Below are positions 29,402-37,691 of a stretch of 64,000 bases of DNA, piece after piece. Origin of the DNA: Odoribacter laneus YIT 12061 (lineage in GTDB: Bacteria > Bacteroidota > Bacteroidia > Bacteroidales > Marinifilaceae); the NCBI RefSeq assembly GCF_000243215.1, contig NZ_JH594596.1:395872-459871 (forward strand). The letters run 5' to 3'. A model generated the notes under the pieces. The model was given only the letters and a program-made list of their open reading frames with translations, was not told the origin of the DNA and did not search any database. A program made the position numbers and the translations under genes. Every line of letters starts with the position of its first letter. The stretch's first letter is position 1.

Positions 29402-29695
29402 ATGACACGTATTGAAAGGGAGAAGAATGTCGTAAGCATTATGGTTCGGCTGTATTGCCGTCAAAAGGAAGGGAACGAAGACTGTTGTGAAAATTGCAGG
29501 CGGTTGTTGGAGTATGCTTATGCAAGACTGGATCGTTGCCCCTTTGGAGAAAAGAAAACAGTTTGTAAACGTTGCGCTGTACATTGCTATAAGCCGGAAT
29601 TAAGAGAACAAATGCGGAAGGTCATGCGTTTTGCCGGTCCGCGGATGCTCGTTTATCATCCCTTGATCGCTTTGAAGCATTTGCTGGATAGATAA
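29402..29695 (+). CDS. YgbA-family (nitrous oxide-stimulated promoter) cysteine-rich protein
   Basis: 97 residues from the ATG at 29402; a TTG at 29387 is less likely. MTRIEREKNVVSIMVRLYCRQKE, then CCENCRRLLEYAYARLDRCPFGEKKTVCKRCAVHCYKPELREQMRKVMRFAGPRML matches the small PF11756/YgbA family. Eight cysteines, many in CxxC-like spacing, suggest an Fe-S or zinc site. In enterobacteria the gene belongs to the NsrR nitric-oxide regulon; here no NsrR site was recognised. A role in nitrosative stress is carried over from the family, not seen in this sequence. Confidence 0.85.
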   Translation: MTRIEREKNVVSIMVRLYCRQKEGNEDCCENCRRLLEYAYARLDRCPFGEKKTVCKRCAVHCYKPELREQMRKVMRFAGPRMLVYHPLIALKHLLDR

Positions 29696-29719
29696 AAGAC
29701 AATATGCGGGTAGAGAAAA

Positions 29720-29821
29720 AACGTTCAAGTGTCCGAATAGAGAAGGATTCCTACACTTCAAAAGAGCCTAAGGCCCTAAAGCATGTCTGAATCTTCTGAA
29801 GTTTTCGAACACTGGAACGTT
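29720..29821. repeat. Inverted-repeat-bounded element between convergent genes
   Basis: Outer arms of 18 bases (29720-29737 and 29804-29821; aacgttcaagtgtccgaa versus ttcgaacactggaacgtt) pair at 16 of 18 positions. Inside, further pairing is possible (gaaggattc with gaatcttct, acttca with tgaagt). The element fills the spacer between the YgbA-like gene and the convergent DJ-1 gene. It is probably a bidirectional terminator or a small repeat-type element. Confidence 0.5.
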
Positions 29822-29828
29822 CTGGTAT

Positions 29829-30356
29829 TTATTGTAAGGCTTTCACCAATTCAGGCATCAGGTTGGGGAGAGTATGTTCACACTGGGCCGTATAGAAATG
29901 ATCGTCTATCATAACTACTTCATCTGTAGCTATACCTTTTTGAATAGCCGGCTTCGCTAAAGGATGAACGGCTAATTTTTTCCCTTCTGTAATCCCTGCC
30001 ATCTCGAATATCAAACCGGCGGCACAGTGACCTGCCATTATTTTATGCTTTCCGGCGAATTCCTGGATCACTGTTAATAGGTCCAAATTGAAAGATTTTG
30101 TGGCATTGTTTTGGAAAACGGGAACGGCATCGCCGCAGGAGAAGACCAAAGCATCGTAATGATCCGACTGACCTTTTAAAGAAGCGATTATATCATCTGC
30201 CTGTAAAACAATACCTGAATTGGTGGAAATCGTTTTACTGTCGGAAACTGCAAATACCCGATAAGAAATCCCCTTTTCAAAAAAGGTTTCCAGGTACTGG
30301 AATAAACCCAATCCGTTTACCGGATTTACTGCTAATACTGCTACTTGTTTTGCCAT
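29829..30356 (-). CDS. DJ-1/PfpI superfamily protein
   Basis: 175 residues. KQVAVLAVNPVNGLGLFQYLETFFEKGISYRVFAVSD is the Rossmann-like start, and GHCAAGLIFEMAG at about residue 115 is the nucleophile elbow with the conserved cysteine. Members act as glyoxalases, chaperones or amidases, often under carbonyl or oxidative stress; which applies here is unknown. The gene is divergent from an HxlR-type regulator with two palindromes between them, so the regulator probably controls it. Confidence 0.85.
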   Translation of the reverse strand: MAKQVAVLAVNPVNGLGLFQYLETFFEKGISYRVFAVSDSKTISTNSGIVLQADDIIASLKGQSDHYDALVFSCGDAVPVFQNNATKSFNLDLLTVIQEFAGKHKIMAGHCAAGLIFEMAGITEGKKLAVHPLAKPAIQKGIATDEVVMIDDHFYTAQCEHTLPNLMPELVKALQ

Positions 30357-30403
30357 GATTGTAAATTTATAATTGAAACAATAGTTCTTTTTGGTAAGTT
30401 TAT

Positions 30404-30484
30404 TACTTTTGTGATGTAAAAGTAGGGGCTATTTTCGGCATAAACAAGAACGGATCTGAAGATAAGCAACTTACATTTGTGTAA
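30404..30484. promoter_or_regulatory. Two palindromic operator candidates between DJ-1 and hxlR-like genes
   Basis: TACTTTT-gtgatgt-AAAAGTA (30404-30424) and TTACA-tttg-TGTAA (30471-30484) are perfect inverted repeats sharing the TTAC...TTTGTG...GTAA theme. The second overlaps TACATTTG, a fair -7 box for the regulator gene, fitting autorepression. HxlR proteins usually bind such palindromes as dimers. Confidence 0.5.
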
Positions 30485-30524
30485 CGAATGCTGAAAGACA
30501 ATTGAATAGGAGATTGTTAAAAAA

Positions 30525-30881
30525 ATGCAAAATTTTCATCACAATGCGGTATGTCCCGTCCGGGATATTTTAAGCCATTTGAGTAGTAAATGGGCTATGT
30601 TGATTTTAATAACATTGGATGCTAATCAGACAATGCGTTTCAGCGATATTCAGAAAAGTATAGGGGATATTTCCCAACGCATGCTTACTGTTTCTTTGCG
30701 GGCGCTGGAGGCCGACGGGTTAGTCAATCGTAAGGTGTATCCGGAAGTACCTCCTCGGGTAGAATATTGTTTGACGGAAAGAGGAGATAGTTTGATTCCT
30801 TGTATTCAGGGATTGGTGAATTGGGCGTTGACTCATATGCCGCAAATTCTGGAGGAACGTAAAGGAAGGGAATTTTTATAA
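30525..30881 (+). CDS. HxlR-family winged-helix regulator
   Basis: 118 residues, typical length. CPVRDILSHLSSKWAMLILITLD at the start, RFSDIQKSIGDISQRMLTVSLRALEADGLVNRKVYPEVPPRVEYCLTERG in the wing region identify the family. Cys10 precedes the first helix, the position of the redox-sensing cysteine in YodB/HypR/QorR-type members, so oxidant or quinone sensing is plausible. It is divergent from the DJ-1-family gene. Confidence 0.92.
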   Translation: MQNFHHNAVCPVRDILSHLSSKWAMLILITLDANQTMRFSDIQKSIGDISQRMLTVSLRALEADGLVNRKVYPEVPPRVEYCLTERGDSLIPCIQGLVNWALTHMPQILEERKGREFL

Positions 30882-30952
30882 AAGAAGGCAGAAAATAATG
30901 GCAGGGGTAAAGATTCCCCTGTGAGAAAAGGTTCGTATTAGAGAAGAAAAGA

Positions 30953-31411
30953 ATGATTTCAGAGAAAGATATAATTCCGGTTGTTTCTGATCAGCAAGAT
31001 GAATTAGTTGGCTTGTGGGAGTTGTCTGTAAGGGCTACTCATCATTTTTTGACAGATGCTGATATAAAAATGTTAAAACCCCTTGTGAAAGAATACTTGG
31101 GAAAAGTGGAAAAGCTTCTGTGTATTTGCAATGAGCAGGGGGGAGCAGAGGCTTTCATGGGGGTTCATGGAAATAAACTGGAGATGTTGTTTGTTCATCC
31201 CCGTAGCCGGGGAAAAGGACTGGGGAAGACATTGGTTAACTATGCTATACGGGTACTGGGGATAAATGAAGTGGATGTAAATGAGCAGAATCCCCTGGCG
31301 ATTGGCTTTTATGAGCATTTGGGATTTCAGGTATATGATCGTTCTGCTAGGGACGGACAAGGAAATCCTTTTCCGCTTTTACATCTGAGGTTGAAAAGAA
31401 TGGACAACTGA
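30953..31411 (+). CDS. GNAT-family N-acetyltransferase
   Basis: 152 residues. LFVHPRSRGKGLGKTLVNYAIRVLGINEVDVNEQNPLAIGFYEHLGFQVYDRSARD contains the acetyl-CoA pyrophosphate loop (R-x-x-G-x-G) and the following N-x-x-A-x-x-F-Y-x-x-x-G-F block of the GNAT fold. The N-terminal ATHHFLTDADI resembles the YafP/PanM-like subgroup. The acceptor is not identifiable. It starts 71 bases after the HxlR-like gene. Confidence 0.85.
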   Translation: MISEKDIIPVVSDQQDELVGLWELSVRATHHFLTDADIKMLKPLVKEYLGKVEKLLCICNEQGGAEAFMGVHGNKLEMLFVHPRSRGKGLGKTLVNYAIRVLGINEVDVNEQNPLAIGFYEHLGFQVYDRSARDGQGNPFPLLHLRLKRMDN

Positions 31412-31567
31412 TGCGGGAAGATTGTTTTGTCGGTTAAGAGAAGACCAGTGAATCATAAAATGATTATCTTTATAGAATAAAAACGAGTATCGAGCAAACG
31501 GTATTGTCGTTTGCAAAGACAGGGGGAAATGGAGGGAAGAGGTAGGAGATAAACTTATACTAAAAAA

Positions 31568-32431
31568 ATGGAATTGACTTTAGATATTAATCCGGAAAAA
31601 TGTATCCGCTGTGGAGAATGTGTGAAAATATGTCCTTCAATGATATTGAGGCAGGAAGAAAAAAAAGGAAAGGTGAAGGTCAGGGAATTACAGAATTGTA
31701 TTGTCTGTGGGCATTGCGTGGCTGTATGCCCGACAGAAGCCGTCAGACATTCGGAGTTTCCGGCAGAGAAGGTACATGCTTTCCGTTATGAAGATTATCC
31801 TGCTCCGGACCAGATGATGTTGTTATTGAAAGCAAGACGGTCGAACCGGGCTTTTTCGGATAAACCAGTTCCCCCGGAAATGTTGATGCAAATAGTGGAA
31901 GCCGCTCACCGGGCACCCACAGCCAGCAATGCGCAGGAGTTGGGGTATACTATCGTGACTGATCCGGCCAAGTTACGCCTCATCACAGCATTTACACTGG
32001 ACGTTTTCCGCTCAGCTTTGAAAAAAATGCAGAATCCCTTGCTGACGCCCCTGGTTAAATGGCTGATGCCGGATGCTTTCCGTTATATACCGGTATTTGA
32101 GCGTTTGTTACAGGAGGATGCCGTAGGGAATGATCTTATTTTGCGTAAAGCTAAGGCTGTACTTTTTATCCATGCTCCTCGAGAAAGCCGGTTTGGATGT
32201 CAGGATGCTAATCTGGCTTATCAAAACGGTTCGCTGATGGCTGAATGTTTGGGGATCAGTCAGTTCTATACCGGATTTGTCTGTTCTGCTATTGAACAGG
32301 AGAAAAAAGGCGGTTTGGAAAAAGCTTTAGAAATAGAAGGAAAAATTTATGCCGGAATGGCCTTAGGTATGCCGGCCTTCCGGTACAGAAATTATATCGA
32401 CCGCAAAGAGGTGGAGGTAAGGAGGTGGTAA
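31568..32431 (+). CDS. Ferredoxin-nitroreductase fusion protein
   Basis: 287 residues in two parts. Residues 1-60 carry two 4Fe-4S motifs, CIRCGECVKICP and CIVCGHCVAVCP. From about residue 80, LLKARRSNRAFSDKPVPPEMLMQIVEAAHRAPTASNAQELGYTIV opens a nitroreductase domain that continues to the end (SLMAECLGISQFYTGF). The fusion lets reduced ferredoxin or a like donor feed FMN directly, and suits an anaerobic electron economy. Substrate unknown. Similar fusions are common in anaerobes. A hairpin terminator follows. Confidence 0.92.
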   Translation: MELTLDINPEKCIRCGECVKICPSMILRQEEKKGKVKVRELQNCIVCGHCVAVCPTEAVRHSEFPAEKVHAFRYEDYPAPDQMMLLLKARRSNRAFSDKPVPPEMLMQIVEAAHRAPTASNAQELGYTIVTDPAKLRLITAFTLDVFRSALKKMQNPLLTPLVKWLMPDAFRYIPVFERLLQEDAVGNDLILRKAKAVLFIHAPRESRFGCQDANLAYQNGSLMAECLGISQFYTGFVCSAIEQEKKGGLEKALEIEGKIYAGMALGMPAFRYRNYIDRKEVEVRRW

Positions 32432-32434
32432 AAA

Positions 32435-32466
32435 ACCGTTTCGGTATAGAGAGAAACCGATACGGT
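32435..32466. terminator. Bidirectional terminator between the nitroreductase fusion and crtI
   Basis: accgtttcggt (32435-32445) pairs with accgatacggt (32456-32466) with one mismatch, flanked by A-run on the left and T-rich sequence on the right. It is placed between two convergent genes and fits both. Confidence 0.65.
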
Positions 32467-32491
32467 CGTTTTACCTGAATCGGACATATTC

Positions 32492-33967
32492 CTATAAGTG
32501 TTTCTTTTCAATTCTTTCTGTGGTCAGCTTGGAACTGATTATTGTCATGGGTAAACCTGTACCCGGCACAGTAGAAGCTCCTACATAAAATACATTGGGA
32601 AAGACTTCGTCGTAATTGCGAGGGCGGAAGGCTCCTACCTGCAGCATATCGTGCGCCAGTCCGAGACCACTGCCCCGGTATAGATTGAAACGGCTTTCCC
32701 AATCGAGAGGGGTGTAAATAGTGCTACTGACAATATGCGGACGGATGTCTTGGCCGATACGGGTGGAAAAATCAGCAAGAATGTTATCGGCTATCCGGTC
32801 ACGGTCGTCCCAACAAGGTTTAAACCGTAAATCAGGTACCGGAACGACGAAAAAAAGAGCTTCTGCATTTTCTGGAGCGCAGTTGGGATTATGCCGGGAG
32901 ATGACGTTTACGTAGTAATAGGGCGTTTCTGAAGTCTGGGGCCGGCGAAATACTTTGCCGGCATATTCGCGGAAGTTATTACCGAGGTAGTAATTGTGAA
33001 GATGTACCTGCGGTAGTTTGCAATTGATACCGATATATAAGGTCATAACCCCCATGGTCCAGCCCATTCGGTCCAGATGCCGTTCATTGAAAGCCCGGCG
33101 TTTAAATATTTTACCCCTGAAAGCTGCAGCGTCTGCATTGATGACGAAGAGGTCGGCGCTATGCGAAACACCGTTTTGATCCGTTAAGGTTAGGAGCCGA
33201 TTGCCTTTTTGGGTAGCGTGTATAATTTCCGTGTTGTAAGTAATTTTTACGCCAGCTTCCCGTAGTTCGTTTACGAAGCCTTCGACGATTTTGTACATGC
33301 CGCCTTCGACATTGAAATAGCCATCGTGTCGGAATTCTGTGTAGGAAAGCAGGGAATAAACGGCACTGGTATTAAAAGGAGTACGTCCGAGGAAAAAAGA
33401 TACCAGAGAGATAATTTGCCGGGCTTCCTCCGACGAAAAATAACGGCTGATGTGATTCCAAAAGTTCGTGAATAATACGGGGAGTAAAGCCGGATTGACT
33501 TTCATCAGTTTGGAAAAATAGTCCCTCAGGGAATCAAAATTCTGCCGGACTACGATGTCGATTGTAGAATCGAAGATTTCGCGGCTTTTGTCGAGATAAC
33601 GTTCCATTTTTGCAGCAAAGTCCGGTTCTATTCCTTCAAATTGTGCTGCTAGCTTGGTTATATCCCGGTAAAGCTGGTAGGTTTGGGGGTGATTGCGGAA
33701 ATTTACGGTGTAAAGAGGGTCGACAGCATGATAACGGAAAGGTAGCTGAATGCCACAGTCGCGGGCAAATTTTTCGAATTCATAGGACATGCTGAAAAAA
33801 CTGGGACCAGTATCAAATGTAAAGCCGTCTTTGCAGATCCGGTTTACACGTCCTCCGGCTTGGGAGTTCTTTTCTACGATTTCAACATTGTAATTTTTCT
33901 TAGCCAGTCGCAAGGCCGTGGCCAATCCTCCGATGCCTGCTCCGACAATCAGTACATTTTGTTTCAT
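32492..33967 (-). CDS. crtI: CrtI-type phytoene desaturase
   Basis: 491 residues from the ATG at 33967; a longer start at 34003 is less likely. NVLIVGAGIGGLATALRLAKKNYNVEIVEK is the FAD-binding loop, AGGRVNRICKDGFTFDTGPSFF the CrtI signature, and YVGASTVPGTGLPMTIISSKLTTERI the C-terminal flavin motif. CrtI enzymes remove hydrogen from phytoene to give coloured polyenes. The start overlaps the upstream glycosyltransferase stop as ATGA, which suggests translational coupling. It is the last gene of a five-gene leftward operon, before a terminator hairpin. How far it desaturates (neurosporene or lycopene) cannot be told. Confidence 0.93.
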   Translation of the reverse strand: MKQNVLIVGAGIGGLATALRLAKKNYNVEIVEKNSQAGGRVNRICKDGFTFDTGPSFFSMSYEFEKFARDCGIQLPFRYHAVDPLYTVNFRNHPQTYQLYRDITKLAAQFEGIEPDFAAKMERYLDKSREIFDSTIDIVVRQNFDSLRDYFSKLMKVNPALLPVLFTNFWNHISRYFSSEEARQIISLVSFFLGRTPFNTSAVYSLLSYTEFRHDGYFNVEGGMYKIVEGFVNELREAGVKITYNTEIIHATQKGNRLLTLTDQNGVSHSADLFVINADAAAFRGKIFKRRAFNERHLDRMGWTMGVMTLYIGINCKLPQVHLHNYYLGNNFREYAGKVFRRPQTSETPYYYVNVISRHNPNCAPENAEALFFVVPVPDLRFKPCWDDRDRIADNILADFSTRIGQDIRPHIVSSTIYTPLDWESRFNLYRGSGLGLAHDMLQVGAFRPRNYDEVFPNVFYVGASTVPGTGLPMTIISSKLTTERIEKKHL

Positions 33968-35073
33968 GTTTGTTTTTGATTTAAGATGTTTCTTCCTTTC
34001 CATATCTGGTAGCCCTTTTTACGGTTGAGCCAGGCGCAAAGTAATATGCTGCCCAGGTTTGCTTGTTGGGGGATGGATCCTATCAGGTTTACATGGATCG
34101 ATTGACAACAGGTCCGGGCAACGAGAATACGGATTATTCCCCGGATTCCAAAATAAAAGAGCAGTCCCGGCCAGGAAAATGCCAAACCTACGAAAAGCCA
34201 GCCCCAACCCGTTAATAACCAAAATAATGTAGCTAAAATAAGACTGCCACCGAAAAATCCGGCTATATTACGGGTAAATCCGGAGAGAGCTTCCTGTCGG
34301 GATGTGTACATGCGGCAGGATATGTCCGGAATACCGGTCAGACAAGCAACACTCAGGGCAGCCTTTTTATAGAGACGGGAGATGGCAACGTCTTCTACAG
34401 CCTCACTGCGTACTTTCCAATGGGGCTGGAGGCGATGATAACTATCGGCTTCAAATAACATAAACTGACCGTTGGCAGCGGCTAAAGCACTTTGATCAGC
34501 AACTTTATAGACAAGGGATAGAGGTAGTAAAGTCAGTAAAATATACGTCATCAGAGGTACGGTCGCTTTTTCGCCGGCACTCAACATAATCTGGCGCGGA
34601 AAGACGGATAACAATCCTGTTTGTAATTTATGAGCCAGAGTGATGACGCGACCTATTCCCACTTCTCCGATCCGTACGTCTGCATCCAAAAATAGCAGAT
34701 AACGTCCCTGTGCTTGACGGGCCAACTGGTGACAGGCAAAGTTTTTCCCTAGCCAGCCAGCCGGTAAATCTTCGCTGCGAAATATACGGAGATACGGGCA
34801 GACGGCCGCCAGTTTATTGACGATAGCGTAAGTACGGTCGTCCGAATGGTCGTCGCAGACGATAATCTCCAAGGGAAGGTGAGATTGTCTGAGCAGATCA
34901 TTCAGTAGCAGAGGCAGTGTTTTCTCTTCATTGCGTGCGGGTATCAGTATGGAAGTCTGACGGATGATTTGTTCGTCTGAAGGAGGTAAGGTGTATGGAT
35001 GCCTTAAGTTGTACAGAGCTATTCCCATTTGTAGGAGCATAAATCCGATGACGATACCTGCAATTATTTCCAT
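33964..35073 (-). CDS. GT2-family glycosyltransferase of the carotenoid operon (CruG/CrtQ-like)
   Basis: 369 residues. An N-terminal membrane helix, then a GT-A domain: TSILIPARNEEKTLPLLLNDLL, VCDDHSDDRTY, AGWLGKNFACHQLA, LFLDADVRIG (DxD-type metal site) and EDVAISR; three to four C-terminal hydrophobic segments follow. The pattern resembles carotenoid glycosyltransferases such as CruG and CrtQ. It is encoded between the CruF-like gene (6-base gap) and crtI (ATGA overlap). It probably glycosylates a hydroxylated carotenoid at the membrane; the sugar and position are unknown. Confidence 0.8.
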   Translation of the reverse strand: MEIIAGIVIGFMLLQMGIALYNLRHPYTLPPSDEQIIRQTSILIPARNEEKTLPLLLNDLLRQSHLPLEIIVCDDHSDDRTYAIVNKLAAVCPYLRIFRSEDLPAGWLGKNFACHQLARQAQGRYLLFLDADVRIGEVGIGRVITLAHKLQTGLLSVFPRQIMLSAGEKATVPLMTYILLTLLPLSLVYKVADQSALAAANGQFMLFEADSYHRLQPHWKVRSEAVEDVAISRLYKKAALSVACLTGIPDISCRMYTSRQEALSGFTRNIAGFFGGSLILATLFWLLTGWGWLFVGLAFSWPGLLFYFGIRGIIRILVARTCCQSIHVNLIGSIPQQANLGSILLCAWLNRKKGYQIWKGRNILNQKQT

Positions 35074-35079
35074 TATTAA

Positions 35080-35739
35080 TTAGATATAGAGAATGACACT
35101 TATATAGAGAACAATTTGGAGCACTAACAGGGGTAAAGCCATATTATTCTGAGTAACGATCCGGTTATGACGAATAAGCCATTGAAAAAATAGAGCCAGT
35201 ACAAACCAGGCGATATAATTGCTGAAAGGAATATTTCCCTTTTCCCAGTACCATAACTGCATCCGCGGAGCGGCTTGTTCCAGCAGTAAGTCGTAGGCTA
35301 ACATCCCCAAAGCTGCATATACAATCCGGTGTACGGGAGCAGAGGCGGTATTTTGCAGAACCGCTGCCCAGGCATAGCTGAGAAAAAGCCAGTTAATACC
35401 GATCAGAGGAGGAGTGCCCCACCAACGTACACCGAAATTTGAAGTGTAACGATAATGTCCGAAAATCCAACCCGTTTGGACACCTACTAACTCTACGAGA
35501 AAACCGATAAGGGCGATAGCTATAAAAACGAGTATCATCCGGCGGGTGTAAACCGTGCGTGCAAAAAATAAAAGCACAGCAGTGGTGAGCAGCAGGGCTA
35601 TAGGAGTCATCGGCAAAGCAGCTTCCCGGGTGGCAGGAGTCAATATACTGACTATACCCATCCCATATACAAAAAAAGCGATGAGTATCCAGGTGATGAA
35701 CAGAATTGCTTTGCGGGAGATAAATTCTAATCGTTGCAT
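35080..35739 (-). CDS. CruF-like carotenoid hydratase (DUF422 membrane protein)
   Basis: 219 residues, about seven membrane helices. The core ELVGVQTGWIFGHYRYTS..GVRWWGTPPLIGINWLFLSYAW matches the CruF/C50 hydratase family, which adds water across the terminal 1,2 double bond of an open psi end. It lies between idi (12-base gap) and the glycosyltransferase gene. No lycopene cyclase gene is seen in the operon, so an acyclic end group for the hydratase is plausible. The family call is good; the exact product is inference. Confidence 0.8.
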   Translation of the reverse strand: MQRLEFISRKAILFITWILIAFFVYGMGIVSILTPATREAALPMTPIALLLTTAVLLFFARTVYTRRMILVFIAIALIGFLVELVGVQTGWIFGHYRYTSNFGVRWWGTPPLIGINWLFLSYAWAAVLQNTASAPVHRIVYAALGMLAYDLLLEQAAPRMQLWYWEKGNIPFSNYIAWFVLALFFQWLIRHNRIVTQNNMALPLLVLQIVLYISVILYI

Positions 35740-35751
35740 TAGTCAGGAAAA

Positions 35752-36279
35752 TTATTGACGTTTGAGAATTTCGGGAAAGGTTTTTCGAAACCATACGGTG
35801 TAATATTCCGGATGGGCTTTTACATCTTTGATAAGAAGGGCAGGACTGAAATACCCCCATTCCTGGACTTCGGTCAGGTTAATTTCTGGAAGATCGGTGG
35901 CATATCCTGTAAATATATGGTCGTATTCATATTCTGTTAACCCGTGATCCAAGGCTGTTTTATAGAGAAAACAAAATTGTTTTTCGAGCGGACACGATAG
36001 TCCCAGTTCTTCTTTTATTCGTCTTTGGGCTGCTCTTTCGGGCGATTCGCCGGGATAGGGATGAGTACAACAGGCATTTGACCATAAACCTGCAGAGTGA
36101 TATTTGGTAAAAGACCGTCTTTGTAATAACCATTGTCCTTCCGTATTGAAAAGAAAAACGGATATGGCCCGGTGAAGTAGGCCTTGCCGATGAGCTTCCT
36201 GTTTTTCCATATATCCTGTGGGACGATCGTTAAGATCTACAAGTACAACTTGGGAGGTATCCACAATAGATTTTTCCAT
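35752..36279 (-). CDS. idi: Isopentenyl-diphosphate delta-isomerase, type I
   Basis: 175 residues, a Nudix-fold enzyme. SNACCTHPYPGE carries the catalytic cysteine and metal histidine, RRIKEELGL the Nudix-like box, and LTEYEYDHIF the catalytic glutamate region. It interconverts IPP and DMAPP, which feeds prenyl chains to the carotenoid pathway. It begins two bases after the crtB stop, so the pair is tightly coupled. Confidence 0.95.
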   Translation of the reverse strand: MEKSIVDTSQVVLVDLNDRPTGYMEKQEAHRQGLLHRAISVFLFNTEGQWLLQRRSFTKYHSAGLWSNACCTHPYPGESPERAAQRRIKEELGLSCPLEKQFCFLYKTALDHGLTEYEYDHIFTGYATDLPEINLTEVQEWGYFSPALLIKDVKAHPEYYTVWFRKTFPEILKRQ

Positions 36280-36280
36280 T

Positions 36281-37120
36281 TTAAATGAGATTTATTTTAT
36301 TTAACAGGAGCGTATGTGAAAGCAATAGGGCTTTGCTTACGTCCGGTATACGAATACGGTGGGTAATCAACTTGTGTGCGGGTGTCTTTTTGATTTTTTG
36401 CAACAATTTGGTATAATAGCGGTAAGCGATGAATACCCCCAGCCGTGAGTTTGAAGGGAGTTGCCGGATCCCTTGATAAGCTTCGGCAAACTCCGATTCG
36501 ATTTCCGTTATGATTTGTTGTTTGTGTACTTCGTTAAAATTCTGACGGTTGAGTTCGGGAAAATAAACGCGGTCCAGAACTTCCAGATCGGTACGTAAAT
36601 CCCGTAAAAAATTTACTTTTTGAAAAGCTGATCCTAATTTCATGGCCGGTTGTTGCAGTTTTTCGTAAAGAACGTCATCCGTTCCGGTAAACACCCGAAG
36701 GCACATCAGGCCTACTGCTGAGGCCGAACCATAGATATATTCTTCTATATCGCTTTTCCGGGAATATCCCGGGTGGGACAAGTCTGCCCGCATACTTTTG
36801 AGGAAAGCTTCTATGAGGTGTCGGTCAATCCGGTATTTTCTGACGGTGAGCTCGAAAGCGTTGATTACCGGATTGGTACTGATTCCCTGCTGAATGGCTT
36901 CAGCATAATCTTGCTCAAAACGGTTTAACAGGTATTGGCGGTCGTAGTCCGTAAAACTATCTACAATTTCGTCAGCCAGCCGGACGAAACCGTAGATTCC
37001 GAAAATAGCTTCGCGTATATCTTTGGCTAATAGATTAACGGCTGAAAAAAAAGACGTACTGTAGTTGCGGGTAATGGTACGCGATATATCAAATCCGGTA
37101 CGTGCGTATAAACTGTCCAT
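36281..37120 (-). CDS. crtB: Phytoene/squalene synthase family protein (CrtB)
   Basis: 279 residues. NYSTSFFSAVNLL is the conserved start of the family, RLADEIVDSF the first aspartate-rich motif, YIYGSASAVGLMCLRVF the central signature, and KVNFLRDLRTDLEVLDRVYFP the second aspartate-rich motif. It condenses two prenyl diphosphates to phytoene. It heads the operon; no prenyl diphosphate synthase gene lies nearby, so GGPP must be supplied from elsewhere in the genome. Squalene or dehydrosqualene synthesis is less likely given crtI. Confidence 0.92.
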   Translation of the reverse strand: MDSLYARTGFDISRTITRNYSTSFFSAVNLLAKDIREAIFGIYGFVRLADEIVDSFTDYDRQYLLNRFEQDYAEAIQQGISTNPVINAFELTVRKYRIDRHLIEAFLKSMRADLSHPGYSRKSDIEEYIYGSASAVGLMCLRVFTGTDDVLYEKLQQPAMKLGSAFQKVNFLRDLRTDLEVLDRVYFPELNRQNFNEVHKQQIITEIESEFAEAYQGIRQLPSNSRLGVFIAYRYYTKLLQKIKKTPAHKLITHRIRIPDVSKALLLSHTLLLNKINLI

Positions 37121-37691
37121 AGAATGATTACTTTTCGTTAATTTACGTAAGCTAAGAGGGAAAGTTTTGGAAAATATTCAAATAGGAGGATCTGATCCGG
37201 TTATTGCTTGTTGACGGTAAGAAATTGTTCCGGGAGGATACCGGAGAACGGGAAAAAGGAATTTTTTAATAGAGAAGAGGAAGGAATATCAGGAAATGTT
37301 GTTTATATTAAACCCGCCGATACCGTGTTTTTTTCGGGCAGATAGTAAGATAACGATGGATAGGTGGAAGGCATAAATTTCAGGAATATTGTTGTAAATT
37401 GCTTAGGTCATTTTATTTTTTCGCTATGGCGAAACAGACTGTGAGTGAATCTATATAACACGTTTATATTATTGGTTTGTGATTTGAAATGGCTAAAACC
37501 GGAAGAAATAGTGAATACAACTGTTTGTGAAGTCGAAATATTCCTTTAACGGGTCGCGGACTTCCTGTTTTTAGATCGGAAGTTATGGGATAATATATAG
37601 TGGGTAGGGGAATCCTCTGTTGTGAGATCGGAAGACATTCGATAACAGATTTTATAACTCAAAGATATTCAAAATTATTCAATTGAAGTGT
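37121..37691. other. Intergenic region with a tandem 21-base motif
   Basis: No coding sequence recognised. The motif agatcggaag-N6-gataa occurs at 37573-37593 and 37625-37645, a period of 52 bases, just upstream of the GNAT gene; it might be a two-site operator. No clear -7 box was found for the leftward crt operon in the region next to crtB. Confidence 0.35.

Noticed and set aside
37573-37645. CRISPR-like direct repeats
   Set aside because: Only two copies, 16 of 21 positions defined by a short motif, no spacer set and no cas genes.
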